From Xanthomarina sp. F2636L (GTDB taxonomy: Bacteria; Bacteroidota; Bacteroidia; Flavobacteriales; Flavobacteriaceae): a stretch of DNA of 64,000 nt. The notes below the pieces were generated by a model. It was not told where the DNA came from. It saw only the letters and a list, made by a program, of their open reading frames with translations, and searched no databases. Below, piece by piece: positions 52,162 to 62,300 of the stretch (positions are counted from its first letter, which is position 1; every line of letters starts with the position of its first letter). Made by a program: the position numbers and the translations under genes. The stretch spans positions 62,001 to 126,000 of the forward strand of contig NZ_JAPMLM010000057.1 of assembly GCF_026410195.1 (NCBI RefSeq). Reading direction: 5' to 3'.

Positions 52162-54384
52162 TTGGGTCAAGTCAATCAGATTATCTCTAAAAATTATAAG
52201 CAGCTTTTACAGTTTTTTAAAAGCAACGATTTCTCAAAAGCTGTTTTGATTGGAATTGCAGTTACGGTACCTATAGTTTTAGGGCTGTTTTTTGATCATT
52301 TAGATATTGGACTAGCTATTTGTTTTGGAGCTTTTTGGTGTTCTCCTAGTGATGTTAGCGGAACACTAACTCATAAAGTTAATGGAATTTTATTTTCTGC
52401 ATTACTAATTATGATTGTGAGTTTTCTGGGAGGATACTTACATTATCAAACATGGTTAATAATTCCCGTTTTAGGGCTTCTTACTTTCAGTATTGCTTTT
52501 ATTTCTATTTATGGATTTCGAGCTTCCTTAATTAGTTTTTCAGGGTTATTGGCATTGGTGTTAAGTTTTGCTCACACAAGTCAAGAATTGGAAATTTATC
52601 AATATGCTTTTTTGATTGGAGTAGGTGGACTTTGGTATTTATTATTAGTGGTAGTCTGGCACTATATAAATCCAAAAGCCCAAACTGAAGAAATTTTATC
52701 TGATACTTTTATTCTGACTGCCGAATTTCTTGAAACTCGAGGCAAATTAGTAGGTCCACAACCTAACCGAGATAGTTTACAGGCAAAACTATTAGGTTTA
52801 CAAGCCGAACTTGTTGAGCATCATGCTAGTTTAAGAGAAATTTTAATTGAGTCTAGAAAAAAAACTGGATTATCACATTATAAAGGGAAACGTTTATTAA
52901 TCTTTGTGCAGCTGGTTGAAATATTAGAGGCTGCTGTTGCAAATCCCGTAAATTATGAAAAGATGGATGTTTTTCTAAAGAAACATCCCAATTATATAAA
53001 AAGCTTTCAAGATTTTATTTTTGAAATAGCCAAACAGTTAAAACAAGTGGCTGATGCAGGAAATGATATTAAAAAACTACCTAAAACCAATAGATTAAGT
53101 GTTTGTTTTGAACAACTAAAAAAAGAAGTTGACTTACTTAAGACATCTGAAGATAAAACAGATTATGAGGGATATATAATGTTACAAAATCTACTGGAAT
53201 ATCAAGAAAAGCAATTTATTAAGATTAAACGAATCAAATGGCTTTTAGGGAATCCAGATATTGAAGTGAAAGATTTTATTGATAGTAATGAGTCAAAGCG
53301 TTTTATCATTTCACAAGATTATGATCCTAAAATACTATTGCGAAATTTAAGTTTTAAATCTAACATCTTTAAACACTCTTTGCGCCTGGCTACTACTGTA
53401 GTAATAGGATATGTGTTGGGAACCTTTTTCGATTTTCAAAACCCGTATTGGATTCTTTTAACCATTATTGTAATCATGCGCCCTAGTTATGGTCTAACAA
53501 AAACACGTTCGAAGGATAGGATTATAGGTACACTTATTGGAGGAGCTCTTGCTTATGGGGTGGTTTTTTTAATTCAAAATCCAGTTGTTTATGGTGCTTT
53601 AGGAGTTGGGTCTTTAATTATAGCTTTCTCTATGGTGCAAAGAAACTATAAGGCTTCTGCAACCTTTATAACTTTAAGTGTTGTTTTTATTTATGCTATT
53701 ATTCAACCCGATATTTCGGCCGTTATTCAATATCGCGTGATAGATACGGTTCTTGGTGCTGCCTTGTCTTTTATAGCTATGTTATTTCTTTGGCCAGCCT
53801 GGAGTTTTCTTGAAATACGGGAACATATTGAAACGAGCGTTGCGGCTAATAAAGATTTTTTAAAGGAGATTAGTTTGTATTATGAAAAGAAAGGACAAGT
53901 CCCTACTGCATATAAAATAGCTAGGAAAACAGCTTTTTTAGAGACGTCAAATTTAAATTCAGCCTTTCAGCGAATGGCTCAGGAACCCAAATCGAAACAA
54001 AAATATTTAGATAAAACTTATGAGTTAGTCGAGTTAAACCATACGTTTTTATCTTCCTTAGCTTCCTTGAGCACTTATATTCAAAACCATCCTACTTCTG
54101 AGGCTTCGGAGTTGTTTAAAGAAGTAACACATCAGATAGATTATAATTTAAGTTTGGTTTTAGTGTCATTAAACAAAGTAGATTCTAGCAAACCATTTAA
54201 AATTTTAGATGAACAGGTTCGTTTAAATGAAGAATTAGAAAAGAAAATGACTTTTTTAGTTACTGATGACAAGCATTTAGAACGACATAATCAAGAAGCG
54301 CATTTAGTTTGGGAGCAACTAAAATGGTTATTCGATTTAAGTAGAAGCATGTTGAAACTGACAACTTCTATACCTTTTAATTAA
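52162..54384 (+). CDS. FUSC-family membrane protein (YccS/YhfK-like aromatic-acid/efflux type)
   Basis: The 740-residue protein has two six-helix membrane blocks (about 20-170 and 405-545), each followed by a long helical cytoplasmic domain, the layout of YccS/FUSC proteins. The second block contains NPYWILLTIIVIMRPSYGLT, characteristic of the family. The frame opens after a TAA at 52150-52152 and contains no ATG before the first membrane segment. The start is therefore probably TTG at 52162 (MGQVNQIISKN); this choice is a guess. Substrate unknown. Confidence 0.88.
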   Translation: MGQVNQIISKNYKQLLQFFKSNDFSKAVLIGIAVTVPIVLGLFFDHLDIGLAICFGAFWCSPSDVSGTLTHKVNGILFSALLIMIVSFLGGYLHYQTWLIIPVLGLLTFSIAFISIYGFRASLISFSGLLALVLSFAHTSQELEIYQYAFLIGVGGLWYLLLVVVWHYINPKAQTEEILSDTFILTAEFLETRGKLVGPQPNRDSLQAKLLGLQAELVEHHASLREILIESRKKTGLSHYKGKRLLIFVQLVEILEAAVANPVNYEKMDVFLKKHPNYIKSFQDFIFEIAKQLKQVADAGNDIKKLPKTNRLSVCFEQLKKEVDLLKTSEDKTDYEGYIMLQNLLEYQEKQFIKIKRIKWLLGNPDIEVKDFIDSNESKRFIISQDYDPKILLRNLSFKSNIFKHSLRLATTVVIGYVLGTFFDFQNPYWILLTIIVIMRPSYGLTKTRSKDRIIGTLIGGALAYGVVFLIQNPVVYGALGVGSLIIAFSMVQRNYKASATFITLSVVFIYAIIQPDISAVIQYRVIDTVLGAALSFIAMLFLWPAWSFLEIREHIETSVAANKDFLKEISLYYEKKGQVPTAYKIARKTAFLETSNLNSAFQRMAQEPKSKQKYLDKTYELVELNHTFLSSLASLSTYIQNHPTSEASELFKEVTHQIDYNLSLVLVSLNKVDSSKPFKILDEQVRLNEELEKKMTFLVTDDKHLERHNQEAHLVWEQLKWLFDLSRSMLKLTTSIPFN

Positions 54385-54387
54385 AGC

Positions 54388-54429
54388 TTAAGACCTCCTT
54401 AGTGAGAAAAATCACTAAAGAGGTCTTAA
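54388..54429. terminator. Bidirectional terminator between FUSC and SDR genes
   Basis: Arms 54388-54405 and 54412-54429 form an 18-bp stem with one mismatch and a 6-nt loop. It sits between converging genes. Confidence 0.8.
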
Positions 54430-54478
54430 TAGCACTCGACTAGATAAGTAGAGTGATTTTTATTCTTCTATGCTAGAA

Positions 54479-55297
54479 CTATCCGTGATTCATTTTTTTT
54501 AAATTATGGAGTACGCCTCCATCTACCAAAATGTCTGTTCCAGTAATAAAACGTGCAGCATCGCTCACTAAAAAGGCAGCAACATCAGCAATATCTTCTG
54601 GTTTCCCATGTCTTTTAAGAGGTGTGGCTTGTTTAATCTTTTCCATTCGTTCTGGATGTTCTTCGGCTGCTTTTAAAGCCATGGGAGTTTCAATAACTCC
54701 TGGAGATATGGTTGCTATTCGAGCTCCTTTTTCTCCCCATTTAGTAACATTTTTATGTGAGAGTAGGAGAACCCCACGTTTAGCAAAATTATACATGACA
54801 TCTGAACTTCCATTTACAAACCTACTTACCGTTTCAAAAGAACCTGGAGCTTGCGGATTTTCTAGCGCTGGATCGTAAGCTTCGTTAGCAGGAATTACAT
54901 GTGCCATCATGGACGATAATAAAATAGCTACAGAATTTTTAGTCGCTATTTTATAAAAAGCATCTATTAGAATATCTGTACCTACTAAATCTATAGTAAA
55001 TACTTTTTTTAGATCTTGTACTGTGCCACTTACTCCAGCGGTATGGATCAGGCCTTGTAGCACTCCTCTTTCCAAAACAAATTCCACAAGTTTTTCTACG
55101 TCTTTTTTGTCGGTAATATCGCAGGCTATTCCTATGGCTTCGTAACCTTCTTTAGAAAGGGTTGTAACCGTATTGTCTACTTTCTCTTGAGAGTAGTCCG
55201 TAATAATTAATGGATTGTTTTTAAATGCTCTAGCACAAGCTTGGCCAATGCCTCCAGCTCCTCCAGTAATCACTATGAATTTTTTTTGTGTCTTCAT
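54479..55297 (-). CDS. Short-chain dehydrogenase/reductase (SDR) family oxidoreductase
   Basis: The 272-residue protein has the NAD(P)-binding TGGAGGIGQACARAF motif, a catalytic-Ser region (ILLSSMMAH) and the catalytic Tyr-x-x-x-Lys in YNFAKRG. The classic SDR C-terminus is present (ISPGVIETPM, then ARFITGTDILVDGG). Between Ser and Tyr there is an insertion of about 30 residues (NEAYDPALENPQAPGSFE), seen in some SDR subfamilies. It reduces or oxidises an unknown alcohol/ketone. It lies 58 bp downstream of the baeRF-type gene on the same strand, so it may share its transcript. Confidence 0.9.
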   Translation of the reverse strand: MKTQKKFIVITGGAGGIGQACARAFKNNPLIITDYSQEKVDNTVTTLSKEGYEAIGIACDITDKKDVEKLVEFVLERGVLQGLIHTAGVSGTVQDLKKVFTIDLVGTDILIDAFYKIATKNSVAILLSSMMAHVIPANEAYDPALENPQAPGSFETVSRFVNGSSDVMYNFAKRGVLLLSHKNVTKWGEKGARIATISPGVIETPMALKAAEEHPERMEKIKQATPLKRHGKPEDIADVAAFLVSDAARFITGTDILVDGGVLHNLKKMNHG

Positions 55298-55355
55298 ATT
55301 AAAGATATTTTAAAAGTTTGCATTTCTTCATGATATTTAAAATCTAACAGCATAT

Positions 55356-56429
55356 TTAGTAACGGGTTATGGCACCAAAACCATTAAATTTTGTCAATTC
55401 GCCTTTTGGGAGAAATACCACATCTCCACCGTAACTCATGTTTAATTCTATTAATTCATCGTAAATATCATCAATAAGCTCATTATTATTTTTTTGTATA
55501 TCTGAAACGTAGATGATTTCATCATTTTCTATGATCGCCGGTTGGAATAACCCTTGTTCAATAAAAAGTGTTTGAATTTTTCCTTCAATAATTGCTTTCC
55601 AGATTTCATTGGTATCACTTAAAAATTTGTTTTCGGTAACAGCTTTTAGTAGTTCAGACTTTCTCTTGTTATTTTGTGTTATTGTGTGAGATTCTACAAG
55701 TTTCCATGCTTCGCTGATAATAGCATGATCCTTTTCAAGGATTCTATTCTTATTAAGAAATACCTCATAAATGCTTTGTTTCTGATCAGCGATTTTTATG
55801 TACTCTGGATAATTTTCTTCTACGGTACAGATTAAAACAGGAAGTGGATTACTCTGTCTAATAATATTTAACTCTTTATCTACCTGATTAAAAAACTCAG
55901 CAATTAAATTTGATTGACGGGAAGCTATGGAAGATTCTGGTTTGCTTCTAGAATAAAACTGTTTGTTTTCCATAGGAAACGGCTTGGAATATTCTTTTAC
56001 CACTTTATCATTTGAAGCTTCAATAAGTCTGACTTTTTCCTGACTTAAAACTAATACATAGTAATTGGCTTCATAGTGCATGGCTCTTACCAAATCCCGG
56101 GTTGCAAAAGTGTTGTCTATAACCACACGATCTACAACTTGAATAGGAAGTCTTGTGTATTCTGCCACATTTTCATTCACAAAAAAGATTAAACTTTCCA
56201 GATTATGACTGTGATCTATTTGTTCTGCCAATGCTTGAACTTTGTCTATGAGGTTTTGTGCTGTTTTTTTACCGGTGTCTGCCAATAATCTGATTTCAGC
56301 ATCTTTAATTAAATTCTTTAGCTGAAGCGCATCTTTTAAATAATCGGGTTTTGTTCTATGCGTATTCATAATAATACTAATACAATTATCCGAAAAGATG
56401 TTTTTTATTTTTTTTAGAGTTGTGTTCAT
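55356..56429 (-). CDS. baeRF-type (archaeo-eukaryotic release-factor-like) protein, putative ribosome-associated factor
   Basis: The 357-residue protein is soluble with no signal peptide. Its C-terminal part with LNMSYGGDVVFLPKGELTKF and NGFGAITRY resembles the bacterial baeRF3-type families related to eRF1/Pelota. N-terminal SIIMNTHRTKPDYLKDALQL also fits. Some members have been proposed to act in ribosome hibernation or stress. It lies 18 bp after the symporter gene on the same strand and 58 bp before the SDR gene, so the three may form an operon. The family call is from remembered sequence features; function is unproven. Confidence 0.68.
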   Translation of the reverse strand: MNTTLKKIKNIFSDNCISIIMNTHRTKPDYLKDALQLKNLIKDAEIRLLADTGKKTAQNLIDKVQALAEQIDHSHNLESLIFFVNENVAEYTRLPIQVVDRVVIDNTFATRDLVRAMHYEANYYVLVLSQEKVRLIEASNDKVVKEYSKPFPMENKQFYSRSKPESSIASRQSNLIAEFFNQVDKELNIIRQSNPLPVLICTVEENYPEYIKIADQKQSIYEVFLNKNRILEKDHAIISEAWKLVESHTITQNNKRKSELLKAVTENKFLSDTNEIWKAIIEGKIQTLFIEQGLFQPAIIENDEIIYVSDIQKNNNELIDDIYDELIELNMSYGGDVVFLPKGELTKFNGFGAITRY

Positions 56430-56447
56430 TTTATTTTGAATTAAAAA

Positions 56448-57806
56448 TTAATATTGTTTTTTTTCGTTCACCATGACTGTTTTTAGTTCTGGAGTTATGG
56501 GTTGAACTTCAGAATGACTTCCATAGAATCTATTAAAAATAATACACGCTGTAAGATCTCCAGTCACATTAACTACCGTTCTAAACATCCCTAGGATTCT
56601 ATCTATTCCAATAATAACAATTAAACCATCTACAGGAATACCAGCGCTTTGCAATACAGAAGCAAGAATAATAACTCCTCCTCCCGGAATGGCTGGGGTT
56701 CCAATGGATGCTGCAACAACGGTTGCTGTTATTAAAATTAAATTCACCATGGATAATTCCACACCATAAGCTTGAGCCATAAATAAGGTAGTAACACATT
56801 GAAATAGGGCAGTTCCATCCATATTTATAGTTGCGCCAATTGGAATTACAAAGTCGCTAATATTGGAGGAGACTTTAAGATTCTCGTTAGCTGTCTTCAT
56901 TGAAACTGGCATAACAGCGGCAGAACTAGCCGTTGAGAAAGCTAATAATTGAGGCTCTTTGATGGCTTTTAAAAACTTGAGTGGATTTTTTTTACCAATA
57001 AATAAAACCAATAATAAATAAAACGACATTAAAACGATTAAACCAATGATTACCACGGCCATATAATATCCTAGCCCAAGAAAAATTCCAACGCCAATTC
57101 TTGAGAGTAAAGCGCCCATTAAGCCAAATACAGCGAAAGGCACAAGCTCCATTGCCCAAGAGACGATTATCATACATATTTTTTGAATAGCTTCTGTAAA
57201 TCGGATGATAGGTTGTGCTGTAATGTCACGAAGTTGGGTTATAGCAATTCCAATGATGATGGTAAAAATAACGACGCCTAACATTTCTCCCATTAAAATA
57301 GATTCCAATGGGTTATTGGGAATAAGGTTGGAGATAGCCATTGGAATGTTATCAACGAGACTGGTTTGCTCCGTTGGAAGGATTTGTTCGTCTCCACTAA
57401 TGGGAAAGCCACCAAGAGAAAGTACATATTGTCCTGGTCTCATTAGGTATGTTATAGAGAGTCCTATAATTATGGCAATGGTTGTTGTAAACACAAAATA
57501 CAGAAATAATCTTAGCCCAAAAGTTTTCAGATTATCAGACGTATTACTAACAATTCCAGAAATGATAGAGGCAAAAATTAACGGAATCATTATCATTTGA
57601 ATCAATCTCATAAAAATATGTCCTGGTAGCTCTAACCAATTGGCTATCCATGTACCAAAACGTTCAGAAACCAATCCGGTTGATGGATTCAATAAAACAC
57701 CAACGGCAGCACCCAGAAGCAATCCAATAATGACTTTTAGCCATAAGCGACCTTTTATAAGACTTTCCAGGTGAATTGATAATGCTGTTAAAGGTCTGTA
57801 TTCCAT
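56448..57806 (-). CDS. Dicarboxylate/amino acid:cation symporter (DAACS family)
   Basis: The 452-residue membrane protein has the GltP/DctA fold: eight helices, re-entrant loop HP1 with STASSAAVMPVSMK (serine-rich), TM7 NMDGTALFQCVTTLF (NMDGT motif) and HP2 with ASIGTPAIPGGGVII. It couples uptake of C4-dicarboxylates or acidic amino acids to H+ or Na+. It leads a possible three-gene minus-strand transcript with the baeRF-type and SDR genes. Confidence 0.93.
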   Translation of the reverse strand: MEYRPLTALSIHLESLIKGRLWLKVIIGLLLGAAVGVLLNPSTGLVSERFGTWIANWLELPGHIFMRLIQMIMIPLIFASIISGIVSNTSDNLKTFGLRLFLYFVFTTTIAIIIGLSITYLMRPGQYVLSLGGFPISGDEQILPTEQTSLVDNIPMAISNLIPNNPLESILMGEMLGVVIFTIIIGIAITQLRDITAQPIIRFTEAIQKICMIIVSWAMELVPFAVFGLMGALLSRIGVGIFLGLGYYMAVVIIGLIVLMSFYLLLVLFIGKKNPLKFLKAIKEPQLLAFSTASSAAVMPVSMKTANENLKVSSNISDFVIPIGATINMDGTALFQCVTTLFMAQAYGVELSMVNLILITATVVAASIGTPAIPGGGVIILASVLQSAGIPVDGLIVIIGIDRILGMFRTVVNVTGDLTACIIFNRFYGSHSEVQPITPELKTVMVNEKKQY

Positions 57807-58092
57807 ATTCTTTTAATTTGACTTTATAAAGAAGAAAAAATCTTTCTAGGTAATTTAAAACAGTTGTTTCAAAACCAGAACCTATTAAATAGGTGTCTCA
57901 AAGGTAGATGGATTCTTTTGTGTAGCAAATGATATAAGTCAGTCGGGAATAAGAATTTAAGTAACTTCATAGCTAAGAGTATAGCCGTCTTTTTTTGACT
58001 GAACTAATGAGGTAAAAAAAAAGGATAATCGAAAAACCGATTATCCTTTAAAAATAAAATTTAGGGAAAAAGTTATATTATGATTGTTTGTA
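57807..58092. other. Intergenic region upstream of the symporter
   Basis: 286 bp, A/T-rich. It holds the minus-strand terminator at 58013-58049 and the 5' flank of the symporter gene; no further signal is clear. Confidence 0.45.
58013..58049 (-). terminator. Terminator of the T9SS-type gene at 58093-58902
   Basis: AAAGGATAATCG (58020-58031) and CGATTATCCTTT (58038-58049) form a perfect 12-bp stem. On the minus strand it is followed by a T run. Confidence 0.88.
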
Positions 58093-58902
58093 CTACCTAA
58101 AGAGCAGTTTTTTATTGGTTGTACCTTGATTGGTATGTACCCGAACAATTCCGTAATTTTCGTTCGTAAAGTGGGTTGGGAATCTGAATGTTTTTGTGTT
58201 TACATCTTCTTGATTCAGAATACGTTTTCCTAATAAATTGAATACTTCCAACTTAGAAATGTTTTGGTTGGAAGAGATATAAATTTCGTTAGATTTTCTT
58301 AAATATGAAATTGAGGTGTCTTGAATTTCATTTTCAGAAATAGAAAGTTGTTGAGAAGCACTGTTATAAACCATTCCATTTGTATTGTTTCTAAAAGCAA
58401 TATAATAGCGATTTAAATGTGTTCCTTCTGTAACATACGCTTCAAAATCAATTTCATTTAATAGGGTATAAGTGTTATTTAGCGCATCAAATAGATACAC
58501 CTGGATTTGGGAATCGAAATTTTCTAAAGTATCTAAAGCAATTGTTATGTCGCCAGCATTAGAAATAAACATCCCTAATGGGTATTGTTTGGTGTTTTGA
58601 AACTCACCAACTCCTTGAATCACATAGCGTTGATTTTCAATCATCCAGTTTAAATCGTCTGGAAAGTTATCCGCATTTAGGGCATCGTATCCGTAATCAA
58701 CACCATCTGTGGCAGCATTGTTAGGAGTAAAGCCTAATAATAAATGTCGCACATAACCGTTGGGCATAGTAAAATCTATGCGTACCCGTTGTACCTGATT
58801 AAATGCATAAGCTTCTGTTGTAGTTTCGTTTGAAAAAGGACTGGCGCTTGCAAAAGTGATTACACTCAATGCAATAAGACATAAGTAGGTTAATTTATTC
58901 AT
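58093..58902 (-). CDS. Secreted protein with T9SS-type C-terminal sorting domain
   Basis: The 269-residue protein has a signal peptide (LTYLCLIALSVITFASASP). Its central domain is homologous to the C-terminal part of the giant protein at 59375-64000: both share VRxxFTxPxGxxRxLLLxFTPxNxA, followed by DYGYDAxNxDxFPxD and YVIQGVGxF. A type A sorting domain follows (NEIYISSNQNISKLEVFNLL, then GIVRVHTNQGTTNKKLLFR). It should be exported by Sec then T9SS and attached to or released from the surface. It is a small paralogue of the neighbour's C-terminus. Confidence 0.82.
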   Translation of the reverse strand: MNKLTYLCLIALSVITFASASPFSNETTTEAYAFNQVQRVRIDFTMPNGYVRHLLLGFTPNNAATDGVDYGYDALNADNFPDDLNWMIENQRYVIQGVGEFQNTKQYPLGMFISNAGDITIALDTLENFDSQIQVYLFDALNNTYTLLNEIDFEAYVTEGTHLNRYYIAFRNNTNGMVYNSASQQLSISENEIQDTSISYLRKSNEIYISSNQNISKLEVFNLLGKRILNQEDVNTKTFRFPTHFTNENYGIVRVHTNQGTTNKKLLFR

Positions 58903-59040
58903 TTTAGTTAGGTTTTAAATGAATTGATAAGATTTGGGACTGCTAATATACTGATTTATACTAAATAATCTATGAAATACTAAAATAATCGATGAAATAC
59001 ATATTTTTTTCTTGATTTAATATAGATATGTTTTACTTTT

Positions 59041-59146
59041 CCCTATGGTTTCCCTATGGTTTCCCTATGGTTTCCCTATGGTTTCCCTATGGTTTCCCTA
59101 TGGTTTCCCTATGGTTTCCCTATGGTTTCCCTATGGTCCCTATGGT
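59041..59146. repeat. 11-bp tandem repeat (CCCTATGGTTT), eight full copies plus two partial
   Basis: Units begin at 59041, 59052, 59063, 59074, 59085, 59096, 59107 and 59118 (all identical), then a 9-bp unit at 59129 and a partial unit at 59138. The array lies about 140 bp upstream of the start of the minus-strand T9SS-type gene (58902). Its period is about one DNA helical turn. Confidence 0.95.
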
Positions 59147-59321
59147 ATGATTTCTTACTTTGACCCCGTGCTAATATATCCATACGGCTTATTAAATAAA
59201 CTCCAGCTCTTTATAGAATCACTTGATATACTTTGTTATATTTTAATTTCATACACTCTCCATACATTATCTATACTTGAGCCATACTTAAGCCACACAG
59301 TAGCCATTGAGGACAAGACAT

Positions 59322-59355
59322 AAAAAAATCCCCAAGAGCGAGTCGTTGGGGATTT
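59322..59355 (-). terminator. Terminator of the giant T9SS-type gene
   Basis: AAATCCCCAA (59326-59335) and TTGGGGATTT (59346-59355) form a perfect 10-bp stem. On the minus strand it is followed by a T run (A run 59322-59328 on plus), 19 bp after the gene's stop. Confidence 0.88.
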
Positions 59356-59374
59356 GTTTATTTAAACATACCAT

Positions 59375-62300
59375 TTAGTTTTGCATGATAATCACTTTTC
59401 TGTTTATCAGTCTGTTATCAGAGGTTCTTACTTTAATAACGTAATTCCCTTCTGAAACATTCTTAACTGGCAATCTACATTCATGAGCTAAAGGTGCGTT
59501 TGTTGCATTCCAGGACTTCACGGTTTGTCCCAACATGTTTACTAGATATACTTGTTTGATATCTAAAGATGTTGGAACATTTATATAGATTTCATTTGTT
59601 GCATTTAAATAATTGACTATCACATTCGAGAATTCTTCATCCACGGTATTTAGAGTCGCATCTTCTTTAAAGGCGATAAAGTATCTGTTTGCATGGCTCC
59701 CGGCATCTAGTGCTATTTGGTAATTAACCGTATTAATTCTATGGTAAGTTCCCAATAGAGAATCGTAAACAAAGACATCTATGTCATCTTCAAAGTTTTC
59801 AAGTTCTGTCAAGGCAATTTCTATGGTTCCGGAAGTTCCTAAATCTAAGGTTACAGGATACATATTATCTACGTTGAATTGACCCACTCCTTGAATGACA
59901 TATTTTTCATCTTCAATCATGAAAGACATATCGCTAGGGAAAACATCTGAGTTTTTAGCATCGTAGCCATAATCAAAGCCTTCTGTTGCTTCATTGTCAG
60001 GTGTGAAAGCTAGCAGTAATGGTCTGATAGCACCTTCAGGGGATGTGAAGTTTAGGCGTACACGTTTTATTAGATCTACGGTTTCCTCGTCACCTGTTCT
60101 TAAGAAAACAGATGTACCAGGGGCTTCTTTAATAAAGGCACGTTGATTGTTATTAAATTCGATCATTCCACCATCAGCATCACCAGTCACATAAAAACCT
60201 TGTCCAATTGGAACGTATTGTCCTGGGATTTTTCCAACCATTCCAATACCACCTAAACCGACAGGAGGAGAGGTTGCTGCAACACCACCCGATAAGGAAT
60301 AGGTTGCGTAGCCCCCTTCGTAAGCTGTAGTAATATGAGATCCGTTGGTTTTTGAGTGTTCCCAGAAATATAGAGGACCTGTAATACTTGCAGTTCCAGT
60401 AGGACCGTTATCAATTATAAACTGATACCCATCGATTGCAGATGGATATGGATTTCCTACCAACGCTTGATTCGTTCCAGTAACTGGCGTGGTAATGGTT
60501 CCATTGTTTGGTTTCCCCACAAAAGTATAATTCTGAAGGTCAGCTATAGGGTCTCCAACACCACTACCTTTCATGGTAAAGCCTAATCCAACAGGTACCG
60601 GATAGGTCTCATTAATATCATTCCAAGAGGCATAATCACCTGTTGGATGGTTTTCATATAAATATAACCAACGGCTACTTAGCGTTACTGGATTTGTACT
60701 ACCAGTTGCATCATTGTTAGTAGTCCAACCTACTGGATTAGCACCATCATGAATTGCGCCAATTTGGTAGGTATTTCCATCTGTACTTACTGGAGAACTC
60801 CAATAGTTATAATTGTATAAGTTACTTGTTCCTTGTTGGTCTCTATGTAAAGCGCCAATTCCAGCATAATCAACCATACTACCTGTAGGTTGCAGTAATT
60901 GTGACTCGCCTTCAAGGTCTAACACTCCGTCTATTCTTAAGTAGTTATTCACTCGTATTACTTGATCATTGTTGATGGTATATCTGTTACTATCCACTAT
61001 TAAGCCAAGAAGGGTTGTAGCTCTGTTACCAGAGGTTACGTTATGTTCTGTCCTCACAATGTTCCAGTTAATACCAGCAGAATTTGGTAATAGCTGAACA
61101 TTATTATTCAACCATGTAGCCGGCGTATTCCAAGGACCATCTTGTGCTGTTACATAAGGTAAAGGTGCAGTTTCGGCTTGTAGAGAATTCATGTTTCTTA
61201 AAACACCTGGAATTCCAGCATTAGGATTTAAGTTACCACCAGCAATATCAGCTGAGCCTTGATTCATTTGGTAATATGCTATTAGGTTGCTCCATGTTAA
61301 ACCAGAAATATTTCTAGGAATAATTGACCCACGAACTAAAGTACCATTTGGTTCAATTTCCTGGTTCATCATTTGACGAATTTGAGCCGTTGTTAAATTG
61401 GTATTCCAAATACGTACTTCGTCCATCCAACCATTAAAATAATTGGTTGGTGTATTATTTGTGCGAGACATGGCTCCAAGCAACATGTTGAAATTGTTTG
61501 CGGTTGGTATAGGACCTGCACTAGCATTTCTTTGAATTCCGTCAACATACAAAGTGTAGTTTGTTCCATTGTATGTAACAGCAATGTGATACCATCTATC
61601 AGCAGTGATTCCTCCTGTAGAAATACCAGACCCATTCGCTCTAAATATGATGTTGTTATTTACTAAACGTAAATCGTATCCCGTTGCAAAATTTGTTGCT
61701 TCTCTTTTAGATAAAATCGTTTGAATATTCCCATTAATAACATTTGGTTTGATCCATGCTTCAATACTAAAATTAGCAGGCAGGTTATAATTATTAGCAA
61801 AATTAACGCTATCGTCTGTTCCATCGAAATCTATTTGATTACCACAATCAGTGAATACCACATTTATAGTAGCAGTATCATCAGCGCATGGAGCTGCATT
61901 ATCTACATTCCAAGTCAGGTTATACTCAGTCCCACTTTCACCTGTAAAAGTCGCGTTTGGATTAGTCGTACTTGAGAAAGTAAATGGACTTCCTGGTGGC
62001 ACAGACACAGCAGACCAGAGTCCAGTACCAGCAGCACTTAAATTTATAACGGTATCTGAACAGTCACCGTTACTAGTAGCAAAAGTATAGGTTGGATTAG
62101 CTGTAATAAATGGTACAATATTAACTGTAAAACTATCATCAGCAGCTATACAAGGACCAGCAGGATCGTTGGTTGTGTAAGTTAAGGTTACCGAACCATT
62201 GGCAATATCATTAGTTCCAAACGTATAAACAGCATTTGTGTTATTGTTATTAAATCCACCATCCCCATTAGTAGTCCAAGTTGCAGTTGCACCTACACTT

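Larger units (their letters stand above)
58903..59374. other. 472-bp intergenic region with an 11-bp tandem repeat
   Basis: It holds the VNTR at 59041-59146, the 5' flank of the T9SS-type gene and the terminator of the giant gene (59322-59355). Remaining sequence has no gene; an open frame that reads through the repeat is not credible. Confidence 0.6.

Noticed and set aside
59045-59323. Open frame reading through the 11-bp repeat (Met-Val-Ser-Leu-Trp repeats)
   Set aside because: It exists only because the repeat contains no stop in that frame. It has no family features and overlaps a terminator.
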